Positions 1-7,260 of a DNA stretch of 64,000 nucleotides are shown piece by piece (position 1 is the first letter of the stretch; each line of letters opens with the position of its first letter). The position numbers were made by a program, and so were the translations under genes. The stretch is from an uncultured SAR86 cluster bacterium (GTDB lineage Bacteria; Pseudomonadota; Gammaproteobacteria; Magnimaribacterales; AG-339-G14): positions 1-64,000 of the forward strand of contig CACEOL010000002.1 in the NCBI GenBank assembly GCA_902561325.1, in the 5' to 3' direction. The notes beneath the pieces were generated by a model. The model saw only the letters and a list, made by a program, of their open reading frames with translations, searched no databases and was not told the DNA's origin.

Positions 1-137
1 TTTTTTTGATTTTCAGACTCAGTAATTTCATTTTTAGAAAAACTATCATCTATTTTTGTAAAAGGATTTTTACTGGTTAAAAGAACAAGAGTTAATACAA
101 GTAAAAATATAAAAATTAGGCTTATATATATTCTCAT
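1..137 (-). CDS. N-terminus of a membrane-anchored or secreted protein (partial)
   Basis: This reading frame is not in the ORF track because it runs off the left edge. On the minus strand an ATG at 137 opens an uninterrupted frame of 45 codons. The first residues are MRIYISLIFIFLLVLTLVLL, a single hydrophobic segment that could be a signal anchor or signal peptide. A polar stretch rich in Ser, Lys, Asp and Glu follows. There is no clear Shine-Dalgarno sequence. It is divergent from the glycosyltransferase at 205. The visible part is too short to name a family. Confidence 0.5.
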   Translation of the reverse strand, partial: MRIYISLIFIFLLVLTLVLLTSKNPFTKIDDSFSKNEITESENQK

Positions 138-204
138 TTTTAAATAGTCTTAATAAACAAATTGTAAGATAAAATTAACTTAGTTATTAGAAACAAAGGA
201 CAAA

Positions 205-1275
205 ATGCATAATCTTGAAGAGGTTGAGTTGATTATAGGAAACTCTGGAAAAAATTTCTCTGGAGTTACTTCAATTACTATTCAGCTACTCAGTTATCAA
301 TATAAAGAAATAAATTTAGCAGTCTTAGGTTCTTCTTTTATCCCAGATGAATTTAATACAATAAATTTTTATCAGTTTATTAAACTCACCAAAAATAAAT
401 TATCTAACGGAAAATATAGGATTTTTTTTACTCGCAGAAATGATGAAATGATTCAAGGCTTAATAGCCAAGTATGTTTTTGGCTCTAAAATAAAGATAAT
501 TTTTTTATCGACCGCTCAGAGAAACCATACAAGATTTACCAAATGGTTAATCTCTAAGATGGATAGTGTCATCTCAACTTCAAAAAAAGCAGCAAGTTAT
601 TTAGTAAAAGAACCTGACGCAATTATTCCTCATGGAGTTGATTTGAAAAGATTTTCTGCGCCAATTAATAAAGAAGATTCATGGGATAAGTTGAATTTTC
701 CCGGGACATTAGGAATTGGTATTTTTGGAAGAGTAAGACATTCAAAAGGTATAGATATTCTTGTTGATGCTGCAATAAATATTTTGCCAAATTATCCCTC
801 CGCTACAGTAATCATCTGTGGGGAAACGCAAATAGAAGATCAGCCTTATAAGAAAAAAATAATTTCTAAAATTAAGAAAGCTAATTTAGAAGACAGAATT
901 ATTTTTTTAGGTAAAAAAACCTTTGAGGAACTGCCAAACTTATTTCAAGGAATGACAATCGTTGCAGCTTTAAGTAGAAATGAAGGTTATGGCCTTACTC
1001 CTTTTGAAGGAATGGCATCGGGTGCAGCAGTATTAACCAGTTCAGAGGGTGTTTGGGATGAAATTATTAGAGATGGAGTTGATGGTTACGTTGTAGATAC
1101 TAATGATGTTAAACAAACTTCTGAAAAATTAGATTTATTAATAAAAAATAGTTCTAAAACAAAAATCATGGGAGAAAATGCTGCAGAATATATTAAACAA
1201 AACTTTTCGATTGAAACAGAAGCAAAAAAATTAATAGGCCATATTAGACATGTACAGAATACTGAAATCATTTAA
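205..1275 (+). CDS. GT4-type glycosyltransferase (group 1)
   Basis: A 356-residue retaining GT-B glycosyltransferase. The C-terminal half has the GT4 signature: a GIFGRVRHSKGID strand-loop near residue 170, then the EGYGLTPFEGMASG donor-site motif near residue 267, which includes the E-x7-E pattern. The N-terminal acceptor domain is poorly conserved, so the sugar and acceptor cannot be read. Related proteins build LPS core or other surface glycans on the cytoplasmic face of the inner membrane. AAAGGA lies 4 nt before the ATG. The end overlaps the next gene by 26 nt, which suggests cotranscription, although a reductase is not an obvious partner. Confidence 0.85.
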   Translation: MHNLEEVELIIGNSGKNFSGVTSITIQLLSYQYKEINLAVLGSSFIPDEFNTINFYQFIKLTKNKLSNGKYRIFFTRRNDEMIQGLIAKYVFGSKIKIIFLSTAQRNHTRFTKWLISKMDSVISTSKKAASYLVKEPDAIIPHGVDLKRFSAPINKEDSWDKLNFPGTLGIGIFGRVRHSKGIDILVDAAINILPNYPSATVIICGETQIEDQPYKKKIISKIKKANLEDRIIFLGKKTFEELPNLFQGMTIVAALSRNEGYGLTPFEGMASGAAVLTSSEGVWDEIIRDGVDGYVVDTNDVKQTSEKLDLLIKNSSKTKIMGENAAEYIKQNFSIETEAKKLIGHIRHVQNTEII

Positions 1276-2518
1276 ATTAGTAATAGTATTTTTAGTTTTA
1301 CAAAGCTCTTTAAGTTTTTCTTCAAATATAGAAAACTCTACCAATCACATAAAAACTATAGTTTTTGGAGCAGGTTGTTTCTGGAGTGTAGAAAAAAAGT
1401 TTCAAGAGACCTATGGCGTTATAAATGTTGAATCGGGTTATGCAGATGGAAAAAATATTAAGCCTATTTATAAAGAAATCATCAAAAGAGAAAATAGATT
1501 TAATCCAGATAATTACGTAGAGGTTGTCAAAGTAACTTACAACAGTAATAAAACAAATCTTGAAAATCTTTTAAAAACTTTTTTTGAAATGCATGACCCA
1601 ACTCAAGAAAATCGTCAAGGGAATGATATTGGTGTTCAATACCGATCAGTCGTTCTTACCTCGTCAAAAGAAGAGATTTTACTTTCAAACAAAGTAAAAA
1701 ATATATATCAAAGTCTTTTGAGTGAAAAAGGATTCGGACCTATAAAAACTAACATTAAAGAATTAACTAATTTTTACTTGGCTGAAAATTATCATCAAGA
1801 CTATCTAAGAAAAAATCCAAATGGGTATTGTCCGGATTATTCAACAGGAGTAGTTTTTACTAAAAAATCAAAGAAATCTGTTGATAACAAAAATTTACTG
1901 ACTGGAAAGAAAATTATTGTTCTCGAAGCAGACGGATGTCCTTATTGTTATAAATTGAGAAAAGATGTCCTTGATGACTATTCGGGTTCAATAGATTTAT
2001 ATTTTAGGAAATCAGATGAATTAGATGGCGTTGATTTGAAAACTCCTACTTGGGCTACACCAACAATTTATTTTTTAGAAAATGGCAAGGAGGTTTCGTC
2101 TCATCAAGGTTATTTATCTAATAAAAAGTTTTATAAGTCATTGGGAAAATTTAAACTTGGTAAATCTGAGGCTTACAATGTAGCTTTCAATCAAGGAACT
2201 GATCCTACATATTGTAAAGAGTACGAACTTTTTAAAAATACTCCAGACGGAGTTTTCATTGATAAATTAAGTGGAGCTCCACTATTTAGTACTAAATACA
2301 GATTCAACTCTAAAACAGGATGGCTTTCTTTTACTGAAGCAGTGAAAGATTCTGTAACTGAGCATATGGATTACAGTTATGGCATGGTTCGAGTTGAGAT
2401 AAGATCTAAGTCATCAGGCATTCACTTAGGACATGTATTCAATGATGGTCCAAATGGCAAACCAAGGTATTGTATTAATGCGACTGTGTTAGAATTCGTT
2501 CCGAATTTAGACACGTAG
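1250..2518 (+). CDS. msrAB: Exported methionine sulfoxide reductase, MsrA-glutaredoxin-like-MsrB fusion
   Basis: The protein repairs oxidised methionine (both S- and R-sulfoxides) and is probably periplasmic. Residues 1-25 look like a signal peptide. MsrA follows with the GCFW catalytic motif (Cys43). A thioredoxin/glutaredoxin-like domain sits in the middle with CPYC at 230-233 and a cis-Pro segment (TWATPTIYF). MsrB is at the C-terminus with RYCIN (Cys408) and GHVFNDGP. The order differs from Neisseria PilB, where the thioredoxin domain comes first. The two CxxC zinc motifs of many MsrB proteins are absent. The internal CPYC domain could recycle the two reductases. The stop codon lies inside the following tRNA gene. 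Confidence 0.88.
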   Translation: MYRILKSFKLVIVFLVLQSSLSFSSNIENSTNHIKTIVFGAGCFWSVEKKFQETYGVINVESGYADGKNIKPIYKEIIKRENRFNPDNYVEVVKVTYNSNKTNLENLLKTFFEMHDPTQENRQGNDIGVQYRSVVLTSSKEEILLSNKVKNIYQSLLSEKGFGPIKTNIKELTNFYLAENYHQDYLRKNPNGYCPDYSTGVVFTKKSKKSVDNKNLLTGKKIIVLEADGCPYCYKLRKDVLDDYSGSIDLYFRKSDELDGVDLKTPTWATPTIYFLENGKEVSSHQGYLSNKKFYKSLGKFKLGKSEAYNVAFNQGTDPTYCKEYELFKNTPDGVFIDKLSGAPLFSTKYRFNSKTGWLSFTEAVKDSVTEHMDYSYGMVRVEIRSKSSGIHLGHVFNDGPNGKPRYCINATVLEFVPNLDT

Positions 2519-2585
2519 CTCAGTTGGTTAGAGTACTACCTTGACATGGTAGGGGTCCCCGGTTCGAATCCGGGCGTGTCTACCA
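2509..2585 (+). tRNA. tRNA-Val(GAC)
   Basis: Full cloverleaf: acceptor AGACACG pairs with CGTGTCT, anticodon stem CTACC/GGTAG holds loop TTGACAT (anticodon GAC), T arm is CCCGG-TTCGAAT-CCGGG, and CCA is encoded. The first 10 nt overlap the 3' end of msrAB, whose TAG stop is in the tRNA 5' part. A small membrane-protein gene begins 16 nt downstream. Confidence 0.95.
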
Positions 2586-2601
2586 AACCACCGAGGTAAA
2601 A

Positions 2602-2865
2602 ATGCTTGAATTAAATATTTTCAATTCTGCACAAATTTTCGATCAAATTTTTGCATTCATCTGTGTTTATTTACTAACTAGCCTTAATGCTAAAACTCGT
2701 TTCTATGGTTTTATTGTTGGTACTATCGGGTTTATTCCTGGAGTTTATTTATTAATTGTTACTGAACTCTGGTGGCTATTAGCATGCATGCCAATATGGG
2801 CTTATATCAACTATATTGGAATAGTTAATAACTACAGAGAATATAAAAAAACTAAAGTTGCTTAA
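2602..2865 (+). CDS. Small three-helix membrane protein
   Basis: An 87-residue protein with about three hydrophobic segments (residues 13-28, 33-53 and 55-75) and a short basic tail (YREYKKTKVA). The WWLL and YINYIGIVNNYR pattern resembles short PnuC-like or amino-acid-transporter-like proteins, but I cannot assign a family. A GAGG sits 6 nt before the ATG and supports the start. It follows tRNA-Val by 16 nt, so it may be carried on the same transcript. Confidence 0.7.
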   Translation: MLELNIFNSAQIFDQIFAFICVYLLTSLNAKTRFYGFIVGTIGFIPGVYLLIVTELWWLLACMPIWAYINYIGIVNNYREYKKTKVA

Positions 2866-2907
2866 AAGATATTTTTTTATAACTAAGTTTCTGGGTACAT
2901 TTTTCTT

Positions 2908-3423
2908 ATGGATAACTTATTAAAAGCTTTCTTGAGATCAGATCATGCTGGGGAGGTAGGAGCTGTTTATATTTATAGAGGAATTCTTAAAATTGCTAAG
3001 GACCCTGATTTAGTTAATTTTTCTAAAAGGCATTTAATAACTGAAGAATCTCACCTTCAAAAAATTGAGGAAGTGCTTCCAAAAAAAGATAGAAGCAAAT
3101 TAGTTTGGTTATGGAAGGTAGCAGGCTTTTTACTCGGTTTCCTTCCTACGTTATTTGGTCCAAAAATTGTCTTCGCCACTATTGAAGCTGTTGAAGCCTT
3201 CGTAGAAGATCACTACGAAGAACAACTCAAATATCTTCGAGCTCAACCAAATCCAAACCAAGAATTAATAAATCTTCTTCAGTCATGTCAGGATGACGAA
3301 ATTGATCATAAACTTGAATCAGCTGAAAAGAAAAATTTAACACCAGGAATTTTTATCAACCTCTGGACCAAAATAGTAGGCGGCGGTTCAGCTTTCGCAG
3401 TTAAAGTAGCAAAAATCATATAA
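2908..3423 (+). CDS. coq7: Demethoxyubiquinone hydroxylase Coq7
   Basis: A ferritin-like di-iron monooxygenase that performs the C6 hydroxylation of demethoxyubiquinone in ubiquinone synthesis and works at the inner membrane. All iron-ligand motifs are visible: E16 in DHAGEVGA, EESH at 46-49, EAFVEDH around 96-102, and DDEIDH with E131 and H134. At 171 residues it is the usual length for the bacterial form, without the mitochondrial leader. A hydrophobic helix near 70-90 fits membrane association. It stands alone here, ending just before the dyad that precedes the methyltransferase. Confidence 0.93.
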   Translation: MDNLLKAFLRSDHAGEVGAVYIYRGILKIAKDPDLVNFSKRHLITEESHLQKIEEVLPKKDRSKLVWLWKVAGFLLGFLPTLFGPKIVFATIEAVEAFVEDHYEEQLKYLRAQPNPNQELINLLQSCQDDEIDHKLESAEKKNLTPGIFINLWTKIVGGGSAFAVKVAKII

Positions 3424-3475
3424 TTTCTTTAATTAGCTATTGATCAAAAAAATCAATAACGTATAATTAAAGAAA
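3424..3475 (+). promoter_or_regulatory. Inverted repeat containing a TTGATC-N16-TATAAT promoter for the methyltransferase
   Basis: TTTCTTTAATTA (3424-3435) is repeated in reverse complement at 3464-3475, and inside it TATTGAT (3438-3444) pairs with ATCAATA (3452-3458). The same DNA contains a near-consensus sigma70 promoter: TTGATC at 3440-3445, 16-bp spacer, TATAAT at 3462-3467. The -35 box includes one GATC. Transcription would start about 9 nt before the ATG at 3483. In RNA the dyad could also act as an intrinsic end for coq7, though no U-tract follows it. That GATC methylation controls this promoter is an inference. Confidence 0.6.
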
Positions 3476-3482
3476 TTCCCTT

Positions 3483-4766
3483 ATGAAAAACAAATCAAAG
3501 TTAAAAGTAGTTGAGCTCTTTGCAGGAGTTGGCGGATTTAGACTCGGTTTGGAAGGCTGGAAAGGTAAATCGTCATTAAGTCAATATACAAAAAGATTAA
3601 AAAAAAATTATGAAGTTGTATGGAGCAATCAATGGGAGCCTTCTACAAAAACACAGCATGCAAGCGATATCTATGTCAAAAGATTTGGAGAAGAAAATCA
3701 TAGCAATGAAGATATTCATTCGGTAGACCCAAAAAAGATCCCTAGTCATGATTTATTAGTAGGTGGTTTTCCTTGCCAAGACTATTCTGTTGCAAAGCAA
3801 ATGAGCAAATCTAAAGGTATAGAGGGTAAAAAAGGTGTTCTTTGGTGGGATATTAGAAATATTTTAGAAGTAAAAAGACCTAAATATATCTTATTAGAAA
3901 ATGTCGATCGATTGATTAAATCACCAGCGAAGCAAAGAGGTAGAGACTTTGCAATAATTTTAGCCTCTCTATCAGACTTAGGTTACATGGCAGAGTGGCG
4001 AGTAATTAATGCCGCCGACTATGGAATGCCACAAAGACGAAGGAGGGTTTTTATTTTTGCAGCCCATAAAAAAACTAACATTTATAAAAATTTAAATAAT
4101 ATTGAAGAATGGGTTTTAAAAAAAGGAATTTTTGCAAAAGCTTTCAAAGTAAAGAAAACACAAAATAAGCAACTTACTTTATTTGGCAACATAGATTTTT
4201 CAGAAGTCATGCTTGAGGGAGACTTGACCGAAATTACAAAAAAATTCAATAAAAAGAATGGAACTAAAGGAGTTTTTGAAAATACTGGAATCATGTTTGA
4301 TAGAAATATTAAAACTATCAAAACCGAACCAGATTATGAAGGAAAAACACAAACTCTTTCGGATATTTTAATTAGTCATAATGAAGTATCAGAGGATTTC
4401 TATTTAGGAGAAGACTTAGAGAAATGGAAATATTTAAAAGGCTCAAAAAATGAAAAGCGAAAAAAATCTAATGGAGAAGTTTTTTACTACAAAGAAGGTC
4501 CTTTAAGTTTCCCTGATAGTCTCGATAAACCAGCTCGAACCATAATTACAAGCGAGGGCGGAATAACCCCAAGTAGATTTAAGCATGTCGTAGAGCAGCA
4601 GGGCAGGCTTAGGAGATTGACTCCAGTTGAGTTAGAAAGAGCTAATATGTTTCCTGACAACTTCACTGAAGAGGCAAACGACACAAAGCGTTCTTTTTTT
4701 ATGGGCAATGCTCTTGTGGTGGGAATAGTTGAGAAGCTTGGCAAGGCCTTATTCAAGATGTCTTAG
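3483..4766 (+). CDS. DNA (cytosine-5) methyltransferase of a type II R-M system, probably GATC-specific
   Basis: A C5-cytosine methyltransferase with motifs in standard order: I (ELFAGVGGFRLG, 11-22), IV with catalytic Cys98 (GGFPCQDYS), VI (ENV, 139-141), VIII (QRRRR, about 184-188), a variable target-recognition region of roughly 150 residues, IX (RRLTPVELERANMFP) and X (MGNALV). Length (427) fits single-specificity enzymes. Its partner is the Sau3AI-type nuclease encoded tail-to-tail 1 nt away, so the expected mark is 5-methylcytosine in GATC. Specificity is inferred from the partner. The pair sits between coq7 and umuDC, like an inserted accessory cassette. The leader would be only about 9 nt. 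Confidence 0.9.
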   Translation: MKNKSKLKVVELFAGVGGFRLGLEGWKGKSSLSQYTKRLKKNYEVVWSNQWEPSTKTQHASDIYVKRFGEENHSNEDIHSVDPKKIPSHDLLVGGFPCQDYSVAKQMSKSKGIEGKKGVLWWDIRNILEVKRPKYILLENVDRLIKSPAKQRGRDFAIILASLSDLGYMAEWRVINAADYGMPQRRRRVFIFAAHKKTNIYKNLNNIEEWVLKKGIFAKAFKVKKTQNKQLTLFGNIDFSEVMLEGDLTEITKKFNKKNGTKGVFENTGIMFDRNIKTIKTEPDYEGKTQTLSDILISHNEVSEDFYLGEDLEKWKYLKGSKNEKRKKSNGEVFYYKEGPLSFPDSLDKPARTIITSEGGITPSRFKHVVEQQGRLRRLTPVELERANMFPDNFTEEANDTKRSFFMGNALVVGIVEKLGKALFKMS

Positions 4767-4767
4767 A

Positions 4768-5466
4768 CTAATCTTGATTCAAAAGTTTTTTCATAAATTG
4801 AGATTTAAAAGAAAAAGCTCTTTGCATTGCAGGTTCCTTTGAAAAAGGTTGATTTCTCAAACTATTACTATCAGCTCCTTTTGTACATGCTCCCAAATAA
4901 CATGTATCGCTTTCACTTAGTTCATGAGCTTTGCCTTCTGTAATTTTCCCAATAATCTTGTTCCAGTCCTTTTTAAATTGCGAATAGTATTTACTTTTTT
5001 TTAATTCTAAAAATTCTACACTATGAAATTGATAATCAAGTTCATGCACTTCTTTATCCATTGGATCTATGTATCTTATGATTAAAGTTCTCTTATTCTT
5101 TTTCATGAAGCTAGATGTTTCAAATTTTTCCGAAACAATTTCATTGAAATTTATAATGTTACACACTAATCTTTCTTTAGGAGCCAAATTGCCATTTTTT
5201 AATTTTTTCAGCGGTGTAACTTTTAACTCGATTTCTGCATCTGTAAAATCAGGCTCTGATCTAGAATTATTTTTTATTAAAAAATAAAATTCTTCTACTT
5301 TTTGACCAAACCTTCCTTTATTCTGCTTTTCTCTATTTGGATAATATTTATCGTTGAATTCTTTTACTTGTTGTTCGCTTAAGATGTTTCTTAAAGTTGT
5401 ACCTTCTAGTCTTTTAGCAAATTTGAGTATCGACTTTTCACTAAGGCTGTCATATTCACTTTCCAT
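4768..5466 (-). CDS. Single-domain Sau3AI/MutH-family restriction endonuclease
   Basis: 232 residues with the MutH/Sau3AI fold signature. The presumed active site is E59, D73, E80 and K82 (PDFTDAEIELK), the same spacing as MutH E56, D70, E77 and K79. Several segments match the N-terminal half of Sau3AI as I remember it: KERLVxNIIN, FETSSF, EGKAHELSE, CTKGA, SLRNQP and QRAFS. Sau3AI is about twice as long because it has a second, effector-binding MutH-like domain, which is missing here. The frame ends naturally after QFMKKLLNQD, so this is a compact enzyme rather than an obvious truncation. It cleaves presumably at GATC. A MutH repair role is the alternative, but the adjacent C5 methyltransferase favours restriction. 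Confidence 0.85.
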   Translation of the reverse strand: MESEYDSLSEKSILKFAKRLEGTTLRNILSEQQVKEFNDKYYPNREKQNKGRFGQKVEEFYFLIKNNSRSEPDFTDAEIELKVTPLKKLKNGNLAPKERLVCNIINFNEIVSEKFETSSFMKKNKRTLIIRYIDPMDKEVHELDYQFHSVEFLELKKSKYYSQFKKDWNKIIGKITEGKAHELSESDTCYLGACTKGADSNSLRNQPFSKEPAMQRAFSFKSQFMKKLLNQD

Positions 5467-5524
5467 ATAAAAAGATTGTACTAATGTTTTTTTTACTTGC
5501 TAGTTTTGGAAGTAGTTTGTAATA

Positions 5525-5544
5525 TACTATATATATATACAGTA
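5525..5544. promoter_or_regulatory. LexA-type SOS box between the restriction nuclease and umuD
   Basis: TACTATATATATATACAGTA. Against the enterobacterial consensus CTGT-N8-ACAG it reads CTAT-ATATATAT-ACAG, a single mismatch, with the typical alternating AT core. It lies 23 nt before the umuD ATG and 58 nt before the nuclease ATG. On the minus strand TTGAAT-N17-TATATA overlaps it, so LexA bound here could repress both directions. Control of umuDC is expected for the family; control of the nuclease is inferred from position. Confidence 0.75.
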
Positions 5545-5567
5545 TTAATTATTCAACCTTAATATTT

Positions 5568-5993
5568 ATGAATTTAAAACATTTAGGGCAGATTGCAGAC
5601 TCTGACAGAAACTCAGAAACACCTTTGTTTTCTGAATATGTTCAAGTAGGTTGGCCAAGTCCCGCAGATGACTACATAGAAAAATCAATTGATTTACACC
5701 AACTCTTAATAAAAGCTCCAGCTGCTACTTATCTTGTGAGGGCAAATGGAGATTCCATGTTAAATGCAGGAATCAATAATGGCGCAATACTTATAGTTGA
5801 TAGGAGTCTGGAGCCTAAACATGGTGACATTGTTATTGCTTCCATCGATGGCGCTTATGCTTGTAAGCGTCTTCAGTTAACACCTAAGGTAGGCTTATTG
5901 TCGGAGAACATTAAATACCCGCCAATTTTTTTAAAGAATGGAGAAGAACTAGACATAATGGGAGTTGTCACTGCAGCAATAAATCAGTTTTAA
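5568..5993 (+). CDS. umuD: SOS mutagenesis protein UmuD
   Basis: A LexA-like S24 self-cleaving protein of 141 residues. RecA filaments trigger its cleavage, and the product joins UmuC to form DNA polymerase V. The Ser-Lys dyad is present: S63 in GDSM and K100 in YACKRL, 37 residues apart as in E. coli UmuD (S60, K97). The expected cleavage site is V27-G28 in YVQVGWPSP, where E. coli has Cys-Gly. It sits directly behind the SOS box and 1 nt before umuC. Confidence 0.95.
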   Translation: MNLKHLGQIADSDRNSETPLFSEYVQVGWPSPADDYIEKSIDLHQLLIKAPAATYLVRANGDSMLNAGINNGAILIVDRSLEPKHGDIVIASIDGAYACKRLQLTPKVGLLSENIKYPPIFLKNGEELDIMGVVTAAINQF

Positions 5994-5994
5994 A

Positions 5995-7257
5995 ATGTTT
6001 GCTTTAGTAGACTGCAATAGTTTTTACGCTTCATGCGAAAGAGTTTTTAGACCAGATCTTAGAACAAAACCAGTAGTTGTTTTATCAAATAATGATGGTT
6101 GTGTCGTTGCTTTAACTAAGGAAGCAAAAAATCTTGGAATCAAGATGTGCGATCCTTGGTTCAAAATCGAAAAGACATTCAAACAAAAAGGCGGAATTGC
6201 ATTCTCATCTAATTATGAGCTGTATGGCGATATTTCATCTCGAATCATGAGTATTTTAGAAGAGCTTTCTCCTAAAGTAGAAATTTATAGTATCGACGAA
6301 GCATTTCTTGATTTAACCGGTATAGCTAATTGCATGGACTTAGAAGAGTTCGGTAGAGCCTGTCAAAAACAAATCATGCAGTATACCGGGATGCCAGTTC
6401 GTGTCGGTATAGGTCCCACTAAGACCTTAGCTAAGGTTGCAAGTTATGGCGCTAAGCGTTATCCAACTACTCAAGGAGTGCTAGACATCACTGCATTACA
6501 CAAAAGAACAAAACTTATGAAGCTAATGCCAGTAAATGAAATATGGGGAGTGGGGCGGAGATTAAATAAGCGCCTTCTTTCCCAAAGAGTTTCAACCGCA
6601 TTTAATTTAAGCCAAATGGATATAGGACAAGTAAGAAAACAATTTAGTATTATGCTGGTTAATACCATTAGGGAGTTACGAGGAGAAACTTGCATTCCGT
6701 TGGACAATGCACCTGCACCAAAAAAACAAATAGTAGTTAGTCGGACTTTTAGTAAACGCGTAACAGAGTTAGATTTTTTAGAAGAAGCAGTTAGTGATTA
6801 CGCAGCCCGGGCAGCTGAAAAATTAAGAAAAGAAGGGAAGGCTTGTAAAATTATTTCTGTCTTTATTAGAACTAATCCTTTTAGAAAACAAGATATACAG
6901 CATAGAGAAATTAGATCAACTTCTCTTTTATATCCAACTAATGACACAAGAGACTTGATTAAGTCTGCAAAACTTTTACTAAAGGATTTATATCGAAAAG
7001 ACTTTAACTACAATAAAGCTGGCATTATGCTGAGTGATTTTTTTGATGAAACTGTATATCAACTAGATTTATTCAAGAAAAAGGACAGAAATATTCAAGA
7101 CTTTAAGATGATGAGCTTAGTCGACCAAATCAACCAAAGTAATTTAGGACCTGTGAGTTTTCTTGCACAAGGAATTAAAAAAGAATGGTCAATGAAAAGA
7201 GAATTACAATCTCCTCGATATACGACCAACTTACAAGATATTTTAGCGGTTAATTAA
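5995..7257 (+). CDS. umuC: DNA polymerase V subunit UmuC (Y-family)
   Basis: The catalytic subunit of translesion polymerase V. Motifs: FALVDCNSFYASCE at the N-terminus (first metal aspartate D6), SNNDGCVVA, YSIDEAFLDL near residue 100 (second acidic pair), and a helix-hairpin-helix region around GVGRRLNKRL. A little-finger domain (KQIVVSRTFSKRV) and the UmuC-specific C-terminus follow. Length 420 is standard. It is cotranscribed with umuD under the upstream LexA box. It ends 3 nt before the convergent pyrB. Confidence 0.95.
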   Translation: MFALVDCNSFYASCERVFRPDLRTKPVVVLSNNDGCVVALTKEAKNLGIKMCDPWFKIEKTFKQKGGIAFSSNYELYGDISSRIMSILEELSPKVEIYSIDEAFLDLTGIANCMDLEEFGRACQKQIMQYTGMPVRVGIGPTKTLAKVASYGAKRYPTTQGVLDITALHKRTKLMKLMPVNEIWGVGRRLNKRLLSQRVSTAFNLSQMDIGQVRKQFSIMLVNTIRELRGETCIPLDNAPAPKKQIVVSRTFSKRVTELDFLEEAVSDYAARAAEKLRKEGKACKIISVFIRTNPFRKQDIQHREIRSTSLLYPTNDTRDLIKSAKLLLKDLYRKDFNYNKAGIMLSDFFDETVYQLDLFKKKDRNIQDFKMMSLVDQINQSNLGPVSFLAQGIKKEWSMKRELQSPRYTTNLQDILAVN

Positions 7258-7260
7258 AAC

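Noticed and set aside
4768-5466. MutH mismatch-repair endonuclease
   Set aside because: Closer to Sau3AI in recalled segments and convergent with a C5 methyltransferase. No mutS/mutL nearby; kept as an alternative in the entry.
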